A stretch of DNA of 64,000 nucleotides from Haemonchus contortus (lineage: Eukaryota; Nematoda; Chromadorea; Rhabditida; Trichostrongylidae): contig LS997565.1 in the NCBI GenBank assembly GCA_000469685.2, positions 16,953,293-17,017,292 of the forward strand, written 5' to 3'. A program made the translations under genes and the position numbers. The notes beneath the pieces are model-generated. The model made no database searches and was not told the DNA's origin. It worked only from the letters and a program-made list of their open reading frames with translations. Shown here piece by piece: positions 14,301 through 26,385 of this stretch. The first letter of the stretch is position 1. Every line of letters begins with the position of its first letter.

Positions 14301-16022
14301 GAAAGATTAGCAAAAGCCTAAAAGACCGTCTCAAAAACCGCAACTAGTAATGGAGGATGGTTCTCCTGTCTCTCTCACAATCACAACAATTTTCTATTGT
14401 CCCACCGTCGTGCTTTGTATTATTGTGTAGATATATATGCGAAATGAGAGAGATAAGAGGGTGCCCGCTGGAAGACGGGGAACGGCGATCACTTGGAAGT
14501 GATTGATGGCGATTAATACGCTAAGCTGACGTCATAACTGAGCCTGACAGACTCAGCTGATATTCGCGAGCTAACCAACGAAAGTGTAAAAACGAATTCG
14601 AGACAGGGGCCAGATGGAAGATGCTGGTCCATTTCTATAGTGTATGTTCATGAAGGCAACTGAACTTGGAAGAGTCACTGATTCGTAAGAAAAGAACTTC
14701 CATTTTCCAAACAATTTCGATTCGTAACGTTCTCAAAAATACGTAATTCTAGGTCTTTTTATCCACTGTGGTCATTGTATTATAATAGGACTGGTATTGC
14801 CAACGACTGTCGCCGGGCATAGCTATCGTCGATGCGAGTTAGGAAAACAGTTATACATCACGGTTAAGAATCAGAAACCGTCATTTCAAAACAAGATTTC
14901 ATTTCATCGATTGTTTCTAGGTCTGTGTTCCGAGAACCGCATCTATTTCCAAGTCCCCGCATACTCTCCCACGTGTAGGCAAAAATTTCTAGAAACTTTC
15001 GTCGAGCTGTAACGCCTTTCTGGCAAGATTAATGTCAGCTATTAGTCAAAATTGAACAGTGAACGGCCGTGTTGAGGAGTGGGAACCCGATAAAGTGGGA
15101 GTACAAATCATTATACAGGGACTAGAGCTTCAGCCCATCTTCTATCCTGATCGAAAAACTTGTCAAAAGTAATATGACACTATAAAAACTGAAATGAAAA
15201 AGAGTTGAAATGAAAGAAGTTGATCGCACAGAGAAAATAAACTCAATTCGTATTAATTACATACTCATCAGTTAAGGATACCAATTCTGAATGAAAGCTC
15301 AAAAGTGGTTGGAGTGCCGAGCTGTCGCGATCCCTGGCACGCTACTTGAATCGCCAAGCAAATAGCCATTATTAGATAAACAACCCCTCTCCTCCCCCTT
15401 TAATCAATTTCTTTGGTTCCCGGGAACTTTTTTGACCCTTATTTATTAAAAAGGAGGAGCAGCAACACAGAATGAGATGGCAAATAAATAAATCGTTCCC
15501 ATTGCAAAGACAAAACACGATGTAGCAAGAGCGATTGTCGAAACACATAAGATGAAGAATGAGAGAGAGAAAGGGAGCAGGAACTCCCAGATGGATCAAT
15601 CAATTATAAAAAGGATCCATGAAGGATGTTCACAGTCCTTCCCACAGAACCGCTTTTCAAAGGTCATTCCTGGAAGTTCCATCAGCGTCTTTGACCAGAG
15701 GTGTGCATCCGTCTTCATCTGAGGACTTTCGAAGGTTACCCGTGCAATTTCTCATTTTAATGAACGCCCTACCAGGCGCCGTCTCCGAGAAACACGCCGA
15801 GGTCAACCTGGATTATGCCTTTTTTGCGAATAGAGGAACCAATTATATAGCCGAACTGGACATCAGTTGAACCTACATAGAAACATCGACAGTATTTGTT
15901 GAAGAAGAAGAAGGTGGTTCAAGAACGACCGGCAACTACCGCGGCGCCTAAGAGGATCAAGAAAGACCAGCAAGATGGATTGAAGAGAGTGGGGCGGCAA
16001 GTTTCGTCAGAGTGAAACTGAC
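11391..16022. other. No gene recognised apart from the SINE at 13611
   Basis: A tRNA-like B box (GAGTTCGATCCCC, minus strand, 11983-11995) is seen without a convincing A box. A plus-strand frame at 15619-15870 looks unremarkable. No exon chain found. Confidence 0.45.
13611..13912 (-). repeat. tRNA-derived SINE, copy 2
   Basis: Full-length on the minus strand: head GGTGCACTATCTCACTCGCA, body ending CAATACGCCACTACGATACT and tail AGACTTTATCTTTAT. The B box is decayed. It supplies the first residues of a 179-codon minus-strand frame that I reject as a gene. Confidence 0.7.
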
Positions 16023-16151
16023 CTGCAACTTGTCCAGGTCTTCGATTTCTTTTGCCAAATCGATGGCGCTGTCCAAATCGTCGATATCATGTTCAGCTTC
16101 TTCAGCTATCGTCACACATTCCGTGCGATGAACGCCAGCATCGGTCGTCAT
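16023..16151 (-). CDS. Candidate exon, acidic protein of unknown function
   Basis: ATG at 16151, open for 43 codons to donor gtcagt, phase 0. The product is strikingly acidic (EEAEHDIDDLDSAIDLAKEI) and probably helical. An in-frame TGA lies upstream, and acceptor ctttgcag occurs 35 bases before the ATG, which fits a 5' exon. No downstream exon was recognised. Confidence 0.4.
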
Positions 16152-16823
16152 CGCACACCCTTCGTTGTGTCAAAATGTCCACCACCTGCAAAGCCAGAAG
16201 GTCAACAGAATAATTGCGTAAAATGAAGCATGTGCATCAAAACGACGCAATAAAGTTACGCCCCGAACGAGGGAGCTCCAAAAACAAAGGCACAAAAGCC
16301 ATTTTGGAATAAGAAGAGCAAAAGAAGCTGAGAATTGGTGAGACCCTGGAGTAGCCATCGCAACGTACCGTTTGTTTTTCGATCAGCAAGAGGCGGAAAT
16401 TGAGAATCGTGGTGAAGTGGACTGAGTCAACCAGATTTTCGTGACAAACAGTACTCCACTCTTGCCTTTACAAGAGTCCGAAAAATAAAAAACAAAATCT
16501 GGGCGCAATTGTTAACAATTGTTCACAGAGGTCACTATCGTAGTGATGAGCTGGCAGTTGCACAGCATAACGAAAAACAACCACCGATTAATATGTACTA
16601 CACTTTTTACTGGAAGTAAAACATTGGGGAGGATATGCGTATATAAGAAAAGCTCATTGGACCCCCTGAGCTCGATTATCTTCCTTGGGTATCATTGAGC
16701 CTGCCAATCCCCTCGCTCCTCCCTCCTGCCCCCCCGTCCCCCCTGACCATGGGTTCCCCTTCTTTCGTAGCCAAAAAGGATAGCAATTGCAAAAAAGACA
16801 AAGTGAACCGTGACAATACTTAC

Positions 16824-17067
16824 CCTTCCTTTTTCAAGGGGTTTCTCGCTCAGAAGAGAGGGATTTACAGTGACTATTAGGTCAACTCCTTGACTTGACT
16901 CATTCCCATATCCAATAAGTTCGGATGAGAGCACAGGAACTCAGCTACAGTTTACTGAGAAGGGGTTAATCAACAAATGATACTTCTTGAAAGGCATTTT
17001 ATCATGAACAATTACCATGCCAGACAGATCAACATGTAACAACTGCAGTGAAATGAACCATCTTGGA
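16824..17067 (-). pseudogene. Unidentified reading frame with good splice sites, broken by TGA
   Basis: After acceptor gtcacccag (17068) a frame reads PRWFISLQLLHVDLSGM, continues to INPFSVNCS, meets TGA at 16943-16941, and continues in the same frame with VPVLSSELIGYGNESSQGVD to a strong donor (gtaagt at 16823). Both halves look coding and share a frame. It could be a decayed gene, two exons whose splicing I misread, or chance. A possible upstream exon lies near 17170-17206. I do not recognise the protein. Confidence 0.35.
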
Positions 17068-17682
17068 CTGGGTGACGACCAGAGCAAACACGGACCAAGT
17101 AAATAGATTAAGAGAGATGAAAGCAAACAAAAAGCATTTCCTGGCCTATTCAATCTGAGTAGCAGGTTACTTCAAGTAAGTTTTTGCTTCGATGATATAG
17201 AATCTGTAGGTAAATCATGACAAATACTGAACAGTTGCCTAGGACATGACAATTAGAAAGCTCTTTTTTTGTAGTAGAGCGATTACGAGCACAGAGTATG
17301 CTCTGAGTATCAGCAGACAAGAGGAATTGGTTCCCCGGTGGAAATCGAAGTGAAATGAATCGCTGAGCACCAAGAGAAATCATGTGTCAAGTGCAATCGA
17401 TAGCCACGAGCCAGAGCATAACTACGCTGCCTACCGAAAACTTGACAGCATTCAAACTTCACAGTGTAGTAACCAGTAAAAAAGTGATATTGCCGTCAGC
17501 AGAGGTGTCGGATTGAAAGAAAAAAACAATATCGTGATGATAAGTAGTATTATAGATGGATAAAATATTATACAACACTATTTGTTTGAAATTGGGACTT
17601 GATAAACCTGAATTACTACCCATAGTGGTAGAAACTTGATAATTCTAAGGTTTTGCAGCAACTCAGATAAAATGCAAAACAT

Positions 17683-17754
17683 TGCCTCCATGCGGGATTG
17701 AACCGCAGACCTTCTGTTTACGAGACAGACGCTCTGCCACTGAGCTATAGAGGC
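17683..17754 (-). tRNA. tRNA-Thr (anticodon CGT)
   Basis: A 72-base cloverleaf: seven-pair acceptor stem GCCTCTA/TGGAGGC with one G-U pair, discriminator A, D-arm GCTC...GAGC, anticodon stem TCTGT/ACAGA with loop CTCGTAA, T-loop GGTTCAATCCC. No intron. The minus strand continues with TGTTTT, a Pol III terminator. It looks functional, unlike the tRNA-derived SINEs nearby. Confidence 0.95.
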
Positions 17755-18424
17755 ACTAGTTGCACACGACGTGCCGAAAGTACAAATAACCACACATGGC
17801 TGCATTCATGGTTCTCTCTTGCATGTACGAATCTCACTGGCTGCGTGGTTAGCATAAAACTATTCAAATTCATTTTTAAGAAGCCTCGGAAGCAATGGAA
17901 ATGATCAATCCGAAGAGAACTGGTCATGCAAGGTGGTGAACAAGATGCTATCTAAGAAACGTGTTCCACAGCCCTGATAAACGAGTATGCTAACGCTGAC
18001 TGGCAATTATTCCAGTAGCATAGCATTCAAGTGTGATATGAGAGTACGTATCTGGTTCAAGGCCTCGAAAAACTTGTTTCCCGCTTGTAATACTAAAGAA
18101 TGACGTTTAGCTTTACTCATCCGCACTACTGGACGAGTTTGTCGTTGCTGGATGCTTGAAGGATGCTTTTTTAGCGAGTATATGTCGTTGCTGTTGATAG
18201 GTTCTCAAGTCGTTTTTCATTGTTTGTATACATGGCATATGTTTATATATTTATACTGCAATGGGATTAGAAGGAGGGAAAAGACCAGGAACGATAGGTT
18301 GATTGGCACTGAGCAGAGTGGCTCTGAGATACACCGGCTCGCAGCCAACTTATGCATCGAATCCTTCATTGTTCCACCCACTCAGGGAGAAAGCTTGAAT
18401 GTATCAAAACCAATGGAGCATGTA

Positions 18425-19693
18425 CAGGGTGCGCCATAAATATGGTAACAAAAATATTGGCCTCCAGAAACCGCAGTTCATGTTGACATATGATCAATTT
18501 TTGTGAATTATTTACTGTGCATCACATCTACAAAACGAACACACCGTCATCTTATAAAACCATTTCCTGTACTAATTATAGCTCGAAGACGCTCCGGCTA
18601 CTCATCGACAGTGGCACGCTGAGTTTTTTGGAAAATTCCAGTCTGGGCTTCTTTCACTGATTTCTTAGGAAAAGCAACAGTGGTTCATTTTGAAGCGCAG
18701 GCTTTCCTCTCCAGCATGGACTATATAAAGCGACCCATCACATTGTGGTCCAGGAAATTCGTAAAAGGATTGGAAGGTAGGGTATGGTCGCGAACATTTC
18801 CTCAGCACCAGTCTTGATCTTTTCCCGTTCGTGAGCAAGTGCGTCGCAGTTATCAAGTCGTACCCCCCGGAAAATCTTCGGGCCTCAGCTGCATCTTTCC
18901 AGAAAAACCCTTCCTAAGAGGTTCGGATTAGGTTTTTTACTTTTCTTGACCAAAATTTGCTGTATCGTTGTTATGGTAGAGATTCTAGCCCAAACTATCA
19001 TAAAAGAGAGAAAATGGATATGAGAGACGATCTGACTTTTCTCAGCTGCTTCAGCACTCGTAGTATGAAATATACGTACACTCTGAAATCTCAACGTTTC
19101 TTCCTCGTTAAACACTCTTTAGTCAGAAAAAAAGTGTGTCGAAGCGCGTGCCGCGCGCAAGTAACACCTAGAAAATGTACTTTCTATTCAGCTTCTTCTC
19201 GTCAAAATGCCTATGGAGCTTTCGAATCCTATTTGGATACAATTCTTTTCACTCTGGGTATACGCTTTCCATCGGAGTAGAACATACAAGCAAATCAGCA
19301 GTCATTTTTCTCGTGTTTCTGCAGGTTCTGCATCATACTCCTTTCCAGGAAATTGTATTCGGAAAAAGGGTCGTATAAGAGACAAGATGGCCATTTCGAG
19401 GTTTGTCTTCGACCTGTCTACGCTATTCGATTCAAGAGGCTGTCATGTGGGAAATGTTGAAACGAGGAACGACCCCGGAAAAGGACTCACCAAGTGCGCG
19501 CAAAAACGGAAGGGTTGGTGGATGACTGCGAGGCTTCACCATTTTCGAAATCTGACGAGTTGAGAGTACCAAAGTAGATATGTGGGCTAAGGTATATCAT
19601 GAACATAAGGGGAGGTGCAGTTTTGGAGAAACTCTCCAAACAAGGAATTTACGCACGTCCGAAAAGCTGTTACCATATTTATGGCGCACCCTG
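18425..19693 (-). mobile_element. Mariner-family transposon, degenerate
   Basis: Near-identical terminal inverted repeats (CAGGGTGCGCCATAAATATG) flanked by TA on both sides; 1269 bp, normal mariner size. The minus strand keeps fragments of the transposase: FNEEETLRFQSV, then IVSHIHFLSFMIVWARIS, and near the left end PERLRAIISTGNGFI, the family C-terminus, separated by frameshifts and stops. Non-autonomous. Confidence 0.85.
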
Positions 19694-21394
19694 TATAACA
19701 GTGAGCAAGCACCAAAATAGGCTTGTTTCATCATCTCTACACCAAAGGAACCCGCCTCCATCTTTCCCGGCGGCTCAGTAGTCTGGAGTTTCTGACAAAA
19801 GGTTGGAGGTGAAGGCATGATTATTGGGGTGATAAGATAAAAATCAAAAGTGAATGAGGAATCATAGTGGAAATGAGCTTATGAGCTGTGGAGGTTGCGA
19901 AGCAATCACGAAAATTGACTGAGGTGAGAAAAATAGAATAAGTACATGCTCCCGGTCTCATCAGGATAGACCTAAAGACTAAACTAGCGCCTGTCGAGGA
20001 GATAATATGGAGTGCTATCACTAGAGAGCTTAATAGAGGCAAAGGAACTTCATGCCAAACGGCATTACAATAAAACCAGAAAATCGGGAATGGCAGGCAA
20101 ATGCTGGTGTCGACTTCGGGAATACCCACTACCAGCCTTGAGACTTCCGAGGCAAGTGTTCTGAGCATTCTGGGTACGGAAAAAACCTTAAGTGCACTAA
20201 TCGAGAATGGCAATGAGCTTTTTTCATAACTGACACGTCGATGACATTCAGAACTCCTTCATTCGCGGACGTCTAGTCCAATTTGAGAAAATTCCGGAAA
20301 ACTGAAGCCAAAAACCTAAAAAGTTCCCAGAGACGGTAGGTCTGGAATGGAAACCCGATGGAAGGGAGCGAAATGCAGAGATTCGAGGAAGCAGAACAAC
20401 TAATAAGACAGCTTCACTGACGACATAGGTACGACGTCAGTTCAAATCATTTAATTTCCACATAAGATTAAATGACTAGATGAAATAAGCCAGGGGGGAT
20501 TAGCAATTAAACATTGATCATTTTCAACAGATTGCGTTATGCATCTGATTTGCTCCATTCAATGACCAAGGGCAAGGGTTACGTAGGTCTGTAGATAGTT
20601 CCGTTATCTTCAGCGACTCTTTCAAGCGAAATCGACACCATCCAAACTAATTAAGGAAGTGTAGTATGCTCCAAAAGCTTAGCTATTACGAGAAACCCCT
20701 CAGAAGAGACGCCAATAGGCAAAGAAAAAGAGGCTAACTTTACACTGCATGACACGAAACAAAAAGCAGCTAACAATAGAGGTTTTTGGATGGACAAAAC
20801 TATCCGAAAAACCGTTTGCTAAGGGGTACACCGTCATTTCATAAGATTCATAAAAGGAGAAAATCGGGTGATTACCATGAGAATCAGTTACTTCAAAAGC
20901 ATACGTGAGTCTTCTGAATAGTCAAGCTGTTAGGATCATATATGGAAATATATGCTACATAAAACTACAAAAACATTTTTTCGGAACGAATTTGTAATTT
21001 CAGAACAATTCCAGTAAAAATTTGTATTGGGAGGTGGGCCCAACTCTTATCCAACGTTGAGCGCTGGAGCGCAGAGGAGCGGTAGCCGACTTAACTTGTG
21101 CCTAGAGACTGTTCTTACCCAAAGGAATGCAGCTTTCACCTGAGCCCTACCATGGGGAGGATGGGAAGAGCATCGGGTGAGATGAATAAGTCGAGCAAAA
21201 AGCCGGGTTGGGCTCACAATTGTATATTCAATTGCCTCACCCACCCCCTGGTACTCCTTCCCTCCTGAGACTTATGTAAAAAAAAACTGTATTTTCTCGA
21301 CTAAGAAAGATTCCTAAGCACAATAATGAGTTCATAAAGTCGCCTACACCTCCTTCTCTGAGCTCTAGCGCTGGATGTTAAGTGATGACTACCT

Positions 21395-21413
21395 CCCCCC
21401 CCCCCCCCCCCCC
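21395..21413. repeat. Poly-C tract (19 bases)
   Basis: Uninterrupted run of 19 C in otherwise AT-rich sequence; length may be an assembly estimate. Confidence 0.95.
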
Positions 21414-22234
21414 TAGCTTCCAACAACTTTCACCAGCATTTCCCAGCCCCAAAGAAAAATAGTATCTATCAAACAAATAAAGAGTAAAGAGCAGGAGAGC
21501 ATGCCGAATGCAACAAACTGTTTTGATTTTGTTTCCTTCTAGTATCTCCTACGGAGTCTCGGGTTTTGCACTGTACCTCTTTTTTTGAGTAAGGAAACAA
21601 AATCTGCGAAAGAAGAGGTATAATGTGGAAGCGAAATTCGAACTCGCTTTTCTTCATGACCACTACGAACAGTAGGCTCGCTAGTTTCCAATATTTCACC
21701 ATTGCAATGTTTTACTCATCAGAAAGATTTGGTGAGCAATCGAGATTCGGCAAACATAAAGCTCCGACGGCTTTGATGTTCCCGCACTCAAAAAGAAGAA
21801 ACATTCTTGTGCGGGCAAATGAGCAGATGAGATGCTCTGACCGCCGCGCCGGTCTTGCGTGTACACCCTGGTTCCTACAAAGAATTACATTATCCGAGTG
21901 GAGAAATCACTACACAGAAATATTAGTAGGTAATATAATAGTAACGTGTGGAAATCATAAAAATTGGATATTGGAACAGAATCACAAAAATAAGGTCAGC
22001 AGAGGTCGAGAGGACAGACAAGAGGAAAATCAATGAGACAGCGACCGTTTTGCTAATGGGAACACACTGATCTACAATGTATGACGTCCTCATTTCATGT
22101 TGCGGAATTAGGGCCTAACAACAAGGAGAGGAAGTCTAAAGAAATTTCGGGAAATCGAAGAGAATCCTTTCATTCTACATCTCCGGAATGGCATGAACAG
22201 CGAGCGAATAAATGAATCTCCAAGGACCCTTCAG

Positions 22235-22379
22235 CTTCGCACTCATTGAGGAAAGTTTGGAACCCAGGAATCGGGAAAAGAAAAGTTATGCAGAGATCGG
22301 CCACATACCACTGCCAATAAAGATTGAACGGCGGCTTTATTCAATCGTATCAGAAACCCTCTCCTCTCACGTTGGAAAG
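22235..22379 (+). CDS. Candidate internal exon, unknown protein
   Basis: Acceptor cccttcag and donor AAG|gtgagg bound a 145-nt block open in one frame (48 codons), reading SLEPRNREKKSYAEIGHIPL and IKIERRLYSIVSETLSS. Composition looks protein-like. No flanking exon was found on this strand, so it may be isolated or spurious. Confidence 0.3.
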
Positions 22380-23231
22380 GTGAGGTGTCCTGAACTTGCC
22401 TGACGGAGGTCGTGCTCGGCAATCTGATTTTCACACGACGACGGAGATGGCACGTGTCGACCCATATGTCTCTCCTACATATTCAGTTTATGATGTCAAT
22501 GTCCGTTCTATTCCTGCACTCTGAAGAATCACCTAGACCGTCGAGATATGACAACAACGAAAAAAGTGATTTGAAGTAGGAATCTAAAATGTACAGAAGA
22601 CTGCGTTATGGGCACTTCGGCATGGCAAGTGCATTAGTCATGTGCATCACTGATTTCATGGCTGACGATGTCAAAGACTATCTGCAGTCGGGTCTAGTTC
22701 ATGACATCTCGAGCTGTGTAGAAGTAATTGCAACAAAGCATTGAGTTCGCACTGGTCAGCTCAGCCATCGGAAGTCAAGTTCGTATTCGAAGCTTATCAC
22801 AATTCTGCAACTTTCCTAGATTGTGCGCTTCTTTTTCGTGTATCGAACTCTACGGCTTTGCGATTCCTCAGTTCCACCTATCGGAGTGAATCAGGCTCGT
22901 TCTTCCATTTCAGAAGGTGACAAAATCTAGGCAACACCCCAACTGGTAGACCCTGAATCCATCAAAACGCCCGTGCAGCTTCGCAATGGAGCTCATCTAT
23001 TCAGTACTGTCGCGACAATTTTGAAAACCCCTTTGAAATATTCTTTTTGCCAAGTCTTCTTTCGATATCCATCTTGGATCCACGAAAACTTTCTTTTGGG
23101 CTGGCGCTTTCGATAATTCCCATACAAACTCGGGAATTCAAAATTTGGCGCAGGAGGGAATAGGTTAAAGATTACAGCAGTAAATCACTGTACCAATTAT
23201 GTTTGTAACGAATAATCTTCATACGTTGATC

Positions 23232-23450
23232 GAACCAAAGTTCGGCTTTGATTCACATCGCAGTAGCGTTGATATCCAGAGAACGACTGGGTGTAGCCGA
23301 TGTGCAGGGCAGAACTTCTATCTTTCTAGACAGTTACGTTCCAATTAATCGAGCGAGGGATGGAAAATCTGGTTAACTTGGACAGAAATCGAGCCGGGAT
23401 TCGATGCTAATACCATGCACGTTACAATGCACCATTTTGTGCCACACCTG
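23232..23450 (-). repeat. tRNA-derived SINE, copy 3
   Basis: Minus strand head GGTGTGGCACAAAATGGTGC, then GCATCGAATCCCGG in the B-box position, body with TGCACATCGGCTACACCCAG. More diverged, tail lost. Confidence 0.5.
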
Positions 23451-24955
23451 GACCGTCACGTCTTTTTTTTTTGAATGAGGTCATTCAGCTCCTAAAAACA
23501 GCGATTTCCACGCTTTCACTTCGCACGGTTTTCTTCACATTATTGTTCGAAAATACAGAGTTTTTAACTTAGAATCAAGATCATCAAACAAAAACATGGT
23601 TATAAACAAAGAATGGTAACCAAAACATGTATATAGAAATGAGCTCTGATTTTGGACAGAAAATTTCGACATGATCGGACAACCTCAGTGCTTGAAGCCT
23701 CATAGAGTAGTCATTTACAGGGACAAAGTACTTACCTAAGTAGTAAAGGCCATTCCTTCTCATTGGTCGTTGGGAAGCCTAGTAAAGATTTTGGATTCCT
23801 CTACGCTTCCGAGTAAGGGTTACCTAGTTCGTGGTTTCCGGAAGCTTTCACCCCTTCTGAGAGAAAAGAGTTCATCACATCATCTTTCGTGGTTTTTTGT
23901 TTAATCCTAACCAACAAGTGCTGCATACTATAGAAAACTAGACGTTGAACAACTTACAACCTTCACAATTGCCTCTCGGCAGAGCGGCGGAAGGGTTGGT
24001 AAATATAAACGTACAACATAATGATTATGCGGGTGAAGGAAAAAGTGATGCAGGTTCTGAAGCAGAGGATTTCTCTACAGTAGTTAATTCTGAGAGACAG
24101 GATTTTTCGGAGAGTCTAGCCATTACACTGGAGCGACCAGAAATAAGAGCGAGAACCGCTCGGAAAATCGGCATTTGCAGACGAGAAATGGCACGGAAAG
24201 TGCGGCCAGATGTGGCCAACGATTCCAGCTAGTGTTCTTTAAAAAATATAACAAGCCGAAAGCTGCTGTTCCATCACTGAGAACATCTGGGAAGCGATAT
24301 CAGATAGGATGGCATCAGTTACATGAAAATTTGAGAAGACATTCACAGTAAGAACATGATGCGAGGGTAACCATCAAAGTCATGGGCTTAGTAGCCTTCC
24401 CCAAATGAAGGGTAACCATAGCTTATTGACGGTGCTGCCTGGATAGTTTCAGACCGATCGTCTGGCAGATCAGCTTGTAACAGAACTCTCACTTCCAAAC
24501 AGCTCAGAAGCTGTTCGAGTTCCTGGCCATCGAAAAAAACAGGATATTTTTAGAGGGAGTAATCAGAGTGAGACATCCAAATGGTGGTCGAGTTGATAGC
24601 AATAAATCTACTCTGATTGCAGTGTCATTTGTTCATTCACAAATCATCATGACTAACTTCGAAGTTACAGCGATCAGAAAAACAGTCAAACCGATCGAGC
24701 GTTCAAAAAAAAACTGAAAAAATCGAAAGAGCAGAAGCACCGATATCACTACAAAAAACCTTTGAAAAAACAAAAAAAAACGACAAAAATCAAAGAAGGT
24801 AACAATTCTAAGTCAAATTACTCAAATGATCCTACGAATCTGAGGGGAAGTTGGGTATGTGGGTTTAACAACGGGATTTACACATCAAAAGGAACGTTAC
24901 CCCTGAGTCTGTGCTTGAGGTAGTTGAAACAACATTCGAAAAAGTATCTTCACAA

Positions 24956-24979
24956 ATATATATATATATATATATATAT
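24956..24979. repeat. (AT)12 microsatellite
   Basis: Twelve uninterrupted AT units. Confidence 0.95.
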
Positions 24980-26179
24980 GCAGGAAGAAAAATTTCAGGG
25001 ATTTTTTGACTTCCTTTTTCTAAGGGGCATGACTTGCGACAACCGAAATCCGCAAAAAGCGATTATCGATCGCGCGGTGTTCAGTGAAATAACATGGTCC
25101 AAAAAGATCGCAGGCACTTGTCGGGCAGTCAAATTCGTCCGATACGTCATAGAATGGAAGGAAAGGATCCGGCATAACTTACTGCCCGGTCTTCACTAGT
25201 CGACCTCGACTTCCTCCCGTTAGGATTCTCGACGCACGAGCGGAATTTACGGAAATGTTGGAAATGATCAAAGGCGCAGTTCATAATAGTAACTGCTTCT
25301 AAAATTCTCCTCAAGGATGAACCTGCGGTCCCAGAGGATATCACTTAAGACGTTGAGCGGTCCAAGAACGACCGCGACAAGGCGTTATAAGGGCCCCAAA
25401 ACCGGCTTGGCCGATGTACACACCCAAAACTGTCCGTGTTATGATGACCTTGTTAAGGGTGCATCATTCACAATGATCTTTAGGATACCGAAGAATAGTT
25501 TTGCTATGTGGGAGATAACCAGACCATTACAGACACATATTCTTGTAACTCTCTCTCTCATGATGCTTTTTAATTTCTTGAAATCTTTTGATTCTCGCGT
25601 TTTTTTTTTGCTATTTTGCAGTAGTCTGCATATCGTTTCCATTACATCACTCGATTCATTACCTCAGGAATATCGTAAACCGTGCCTTCCTTCGAGTGCG
25701 ATGAGCTGTTTTTCCTCAGTTGAGTCCTAAGTCCTAAGCAAGAAGATCCATATGGGTGCTATTTAGACGAACTTTTCCGTACCGATGTAGTGTTCCAAGA
25801 AGTACCTTAAGACCCGTTTCTTCCCGTAATTGCTGAAATAGGGCTCAAAATAAGCATAGGAGGCCGTCGTAAGGTAGGAAGTACTGGGAAATTTCGAAAC
25901 ACAGTTCGTACAGCGATACGAGTAGGTGTAGTGGATTTGAAAAAGGTGAAAATAATTCCGTGCCGTCTAGAAAATGCATGTCATTGTTATAAAGAATGGA
26001 TGTGTCATTTGTGAGAGGAATAGAACGAGGAAGAAATTTCAATTTCCAACAAACTCGGACCCTCTTCAATACCGAATGGGTAAATCATATTATGAAGGGG
26101 TGAGATTGGTGTGCATAATAATGACATTGAAGATGGTATCGTTTTCAATTGATTTTTCGCCCACTCTTAGCTACAATCC

Positions 26180-26385
26180 AAGGATAAAGGATAAAGTCTT
26201 CTGACATTGATCGGTTCCGTCTGAGTGGTGCACCCCGCATTTGAGTTCTATTCAGAATTCTACTGAGTTATCCAAGGCGTCTGTGGTCATACAATGATTT
26301 GCTCAGCCGAATCACAGGCCAGTGCTTTTATCCTCCCATACATGGAGGAATTTAGGGCTTGGTTGACAGAGGTGCATATCGATCT
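26180..26385 (-). repeat. tRNA-derived SINE, copy 4 (headless)
   Basis: Contains GGGAGGATAAAAGCACTGGC, GAATTCTGAATAGA and tail AAGACTTTATCCTTTATCC. The tRNA head is missing. Confidence 0.6.
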
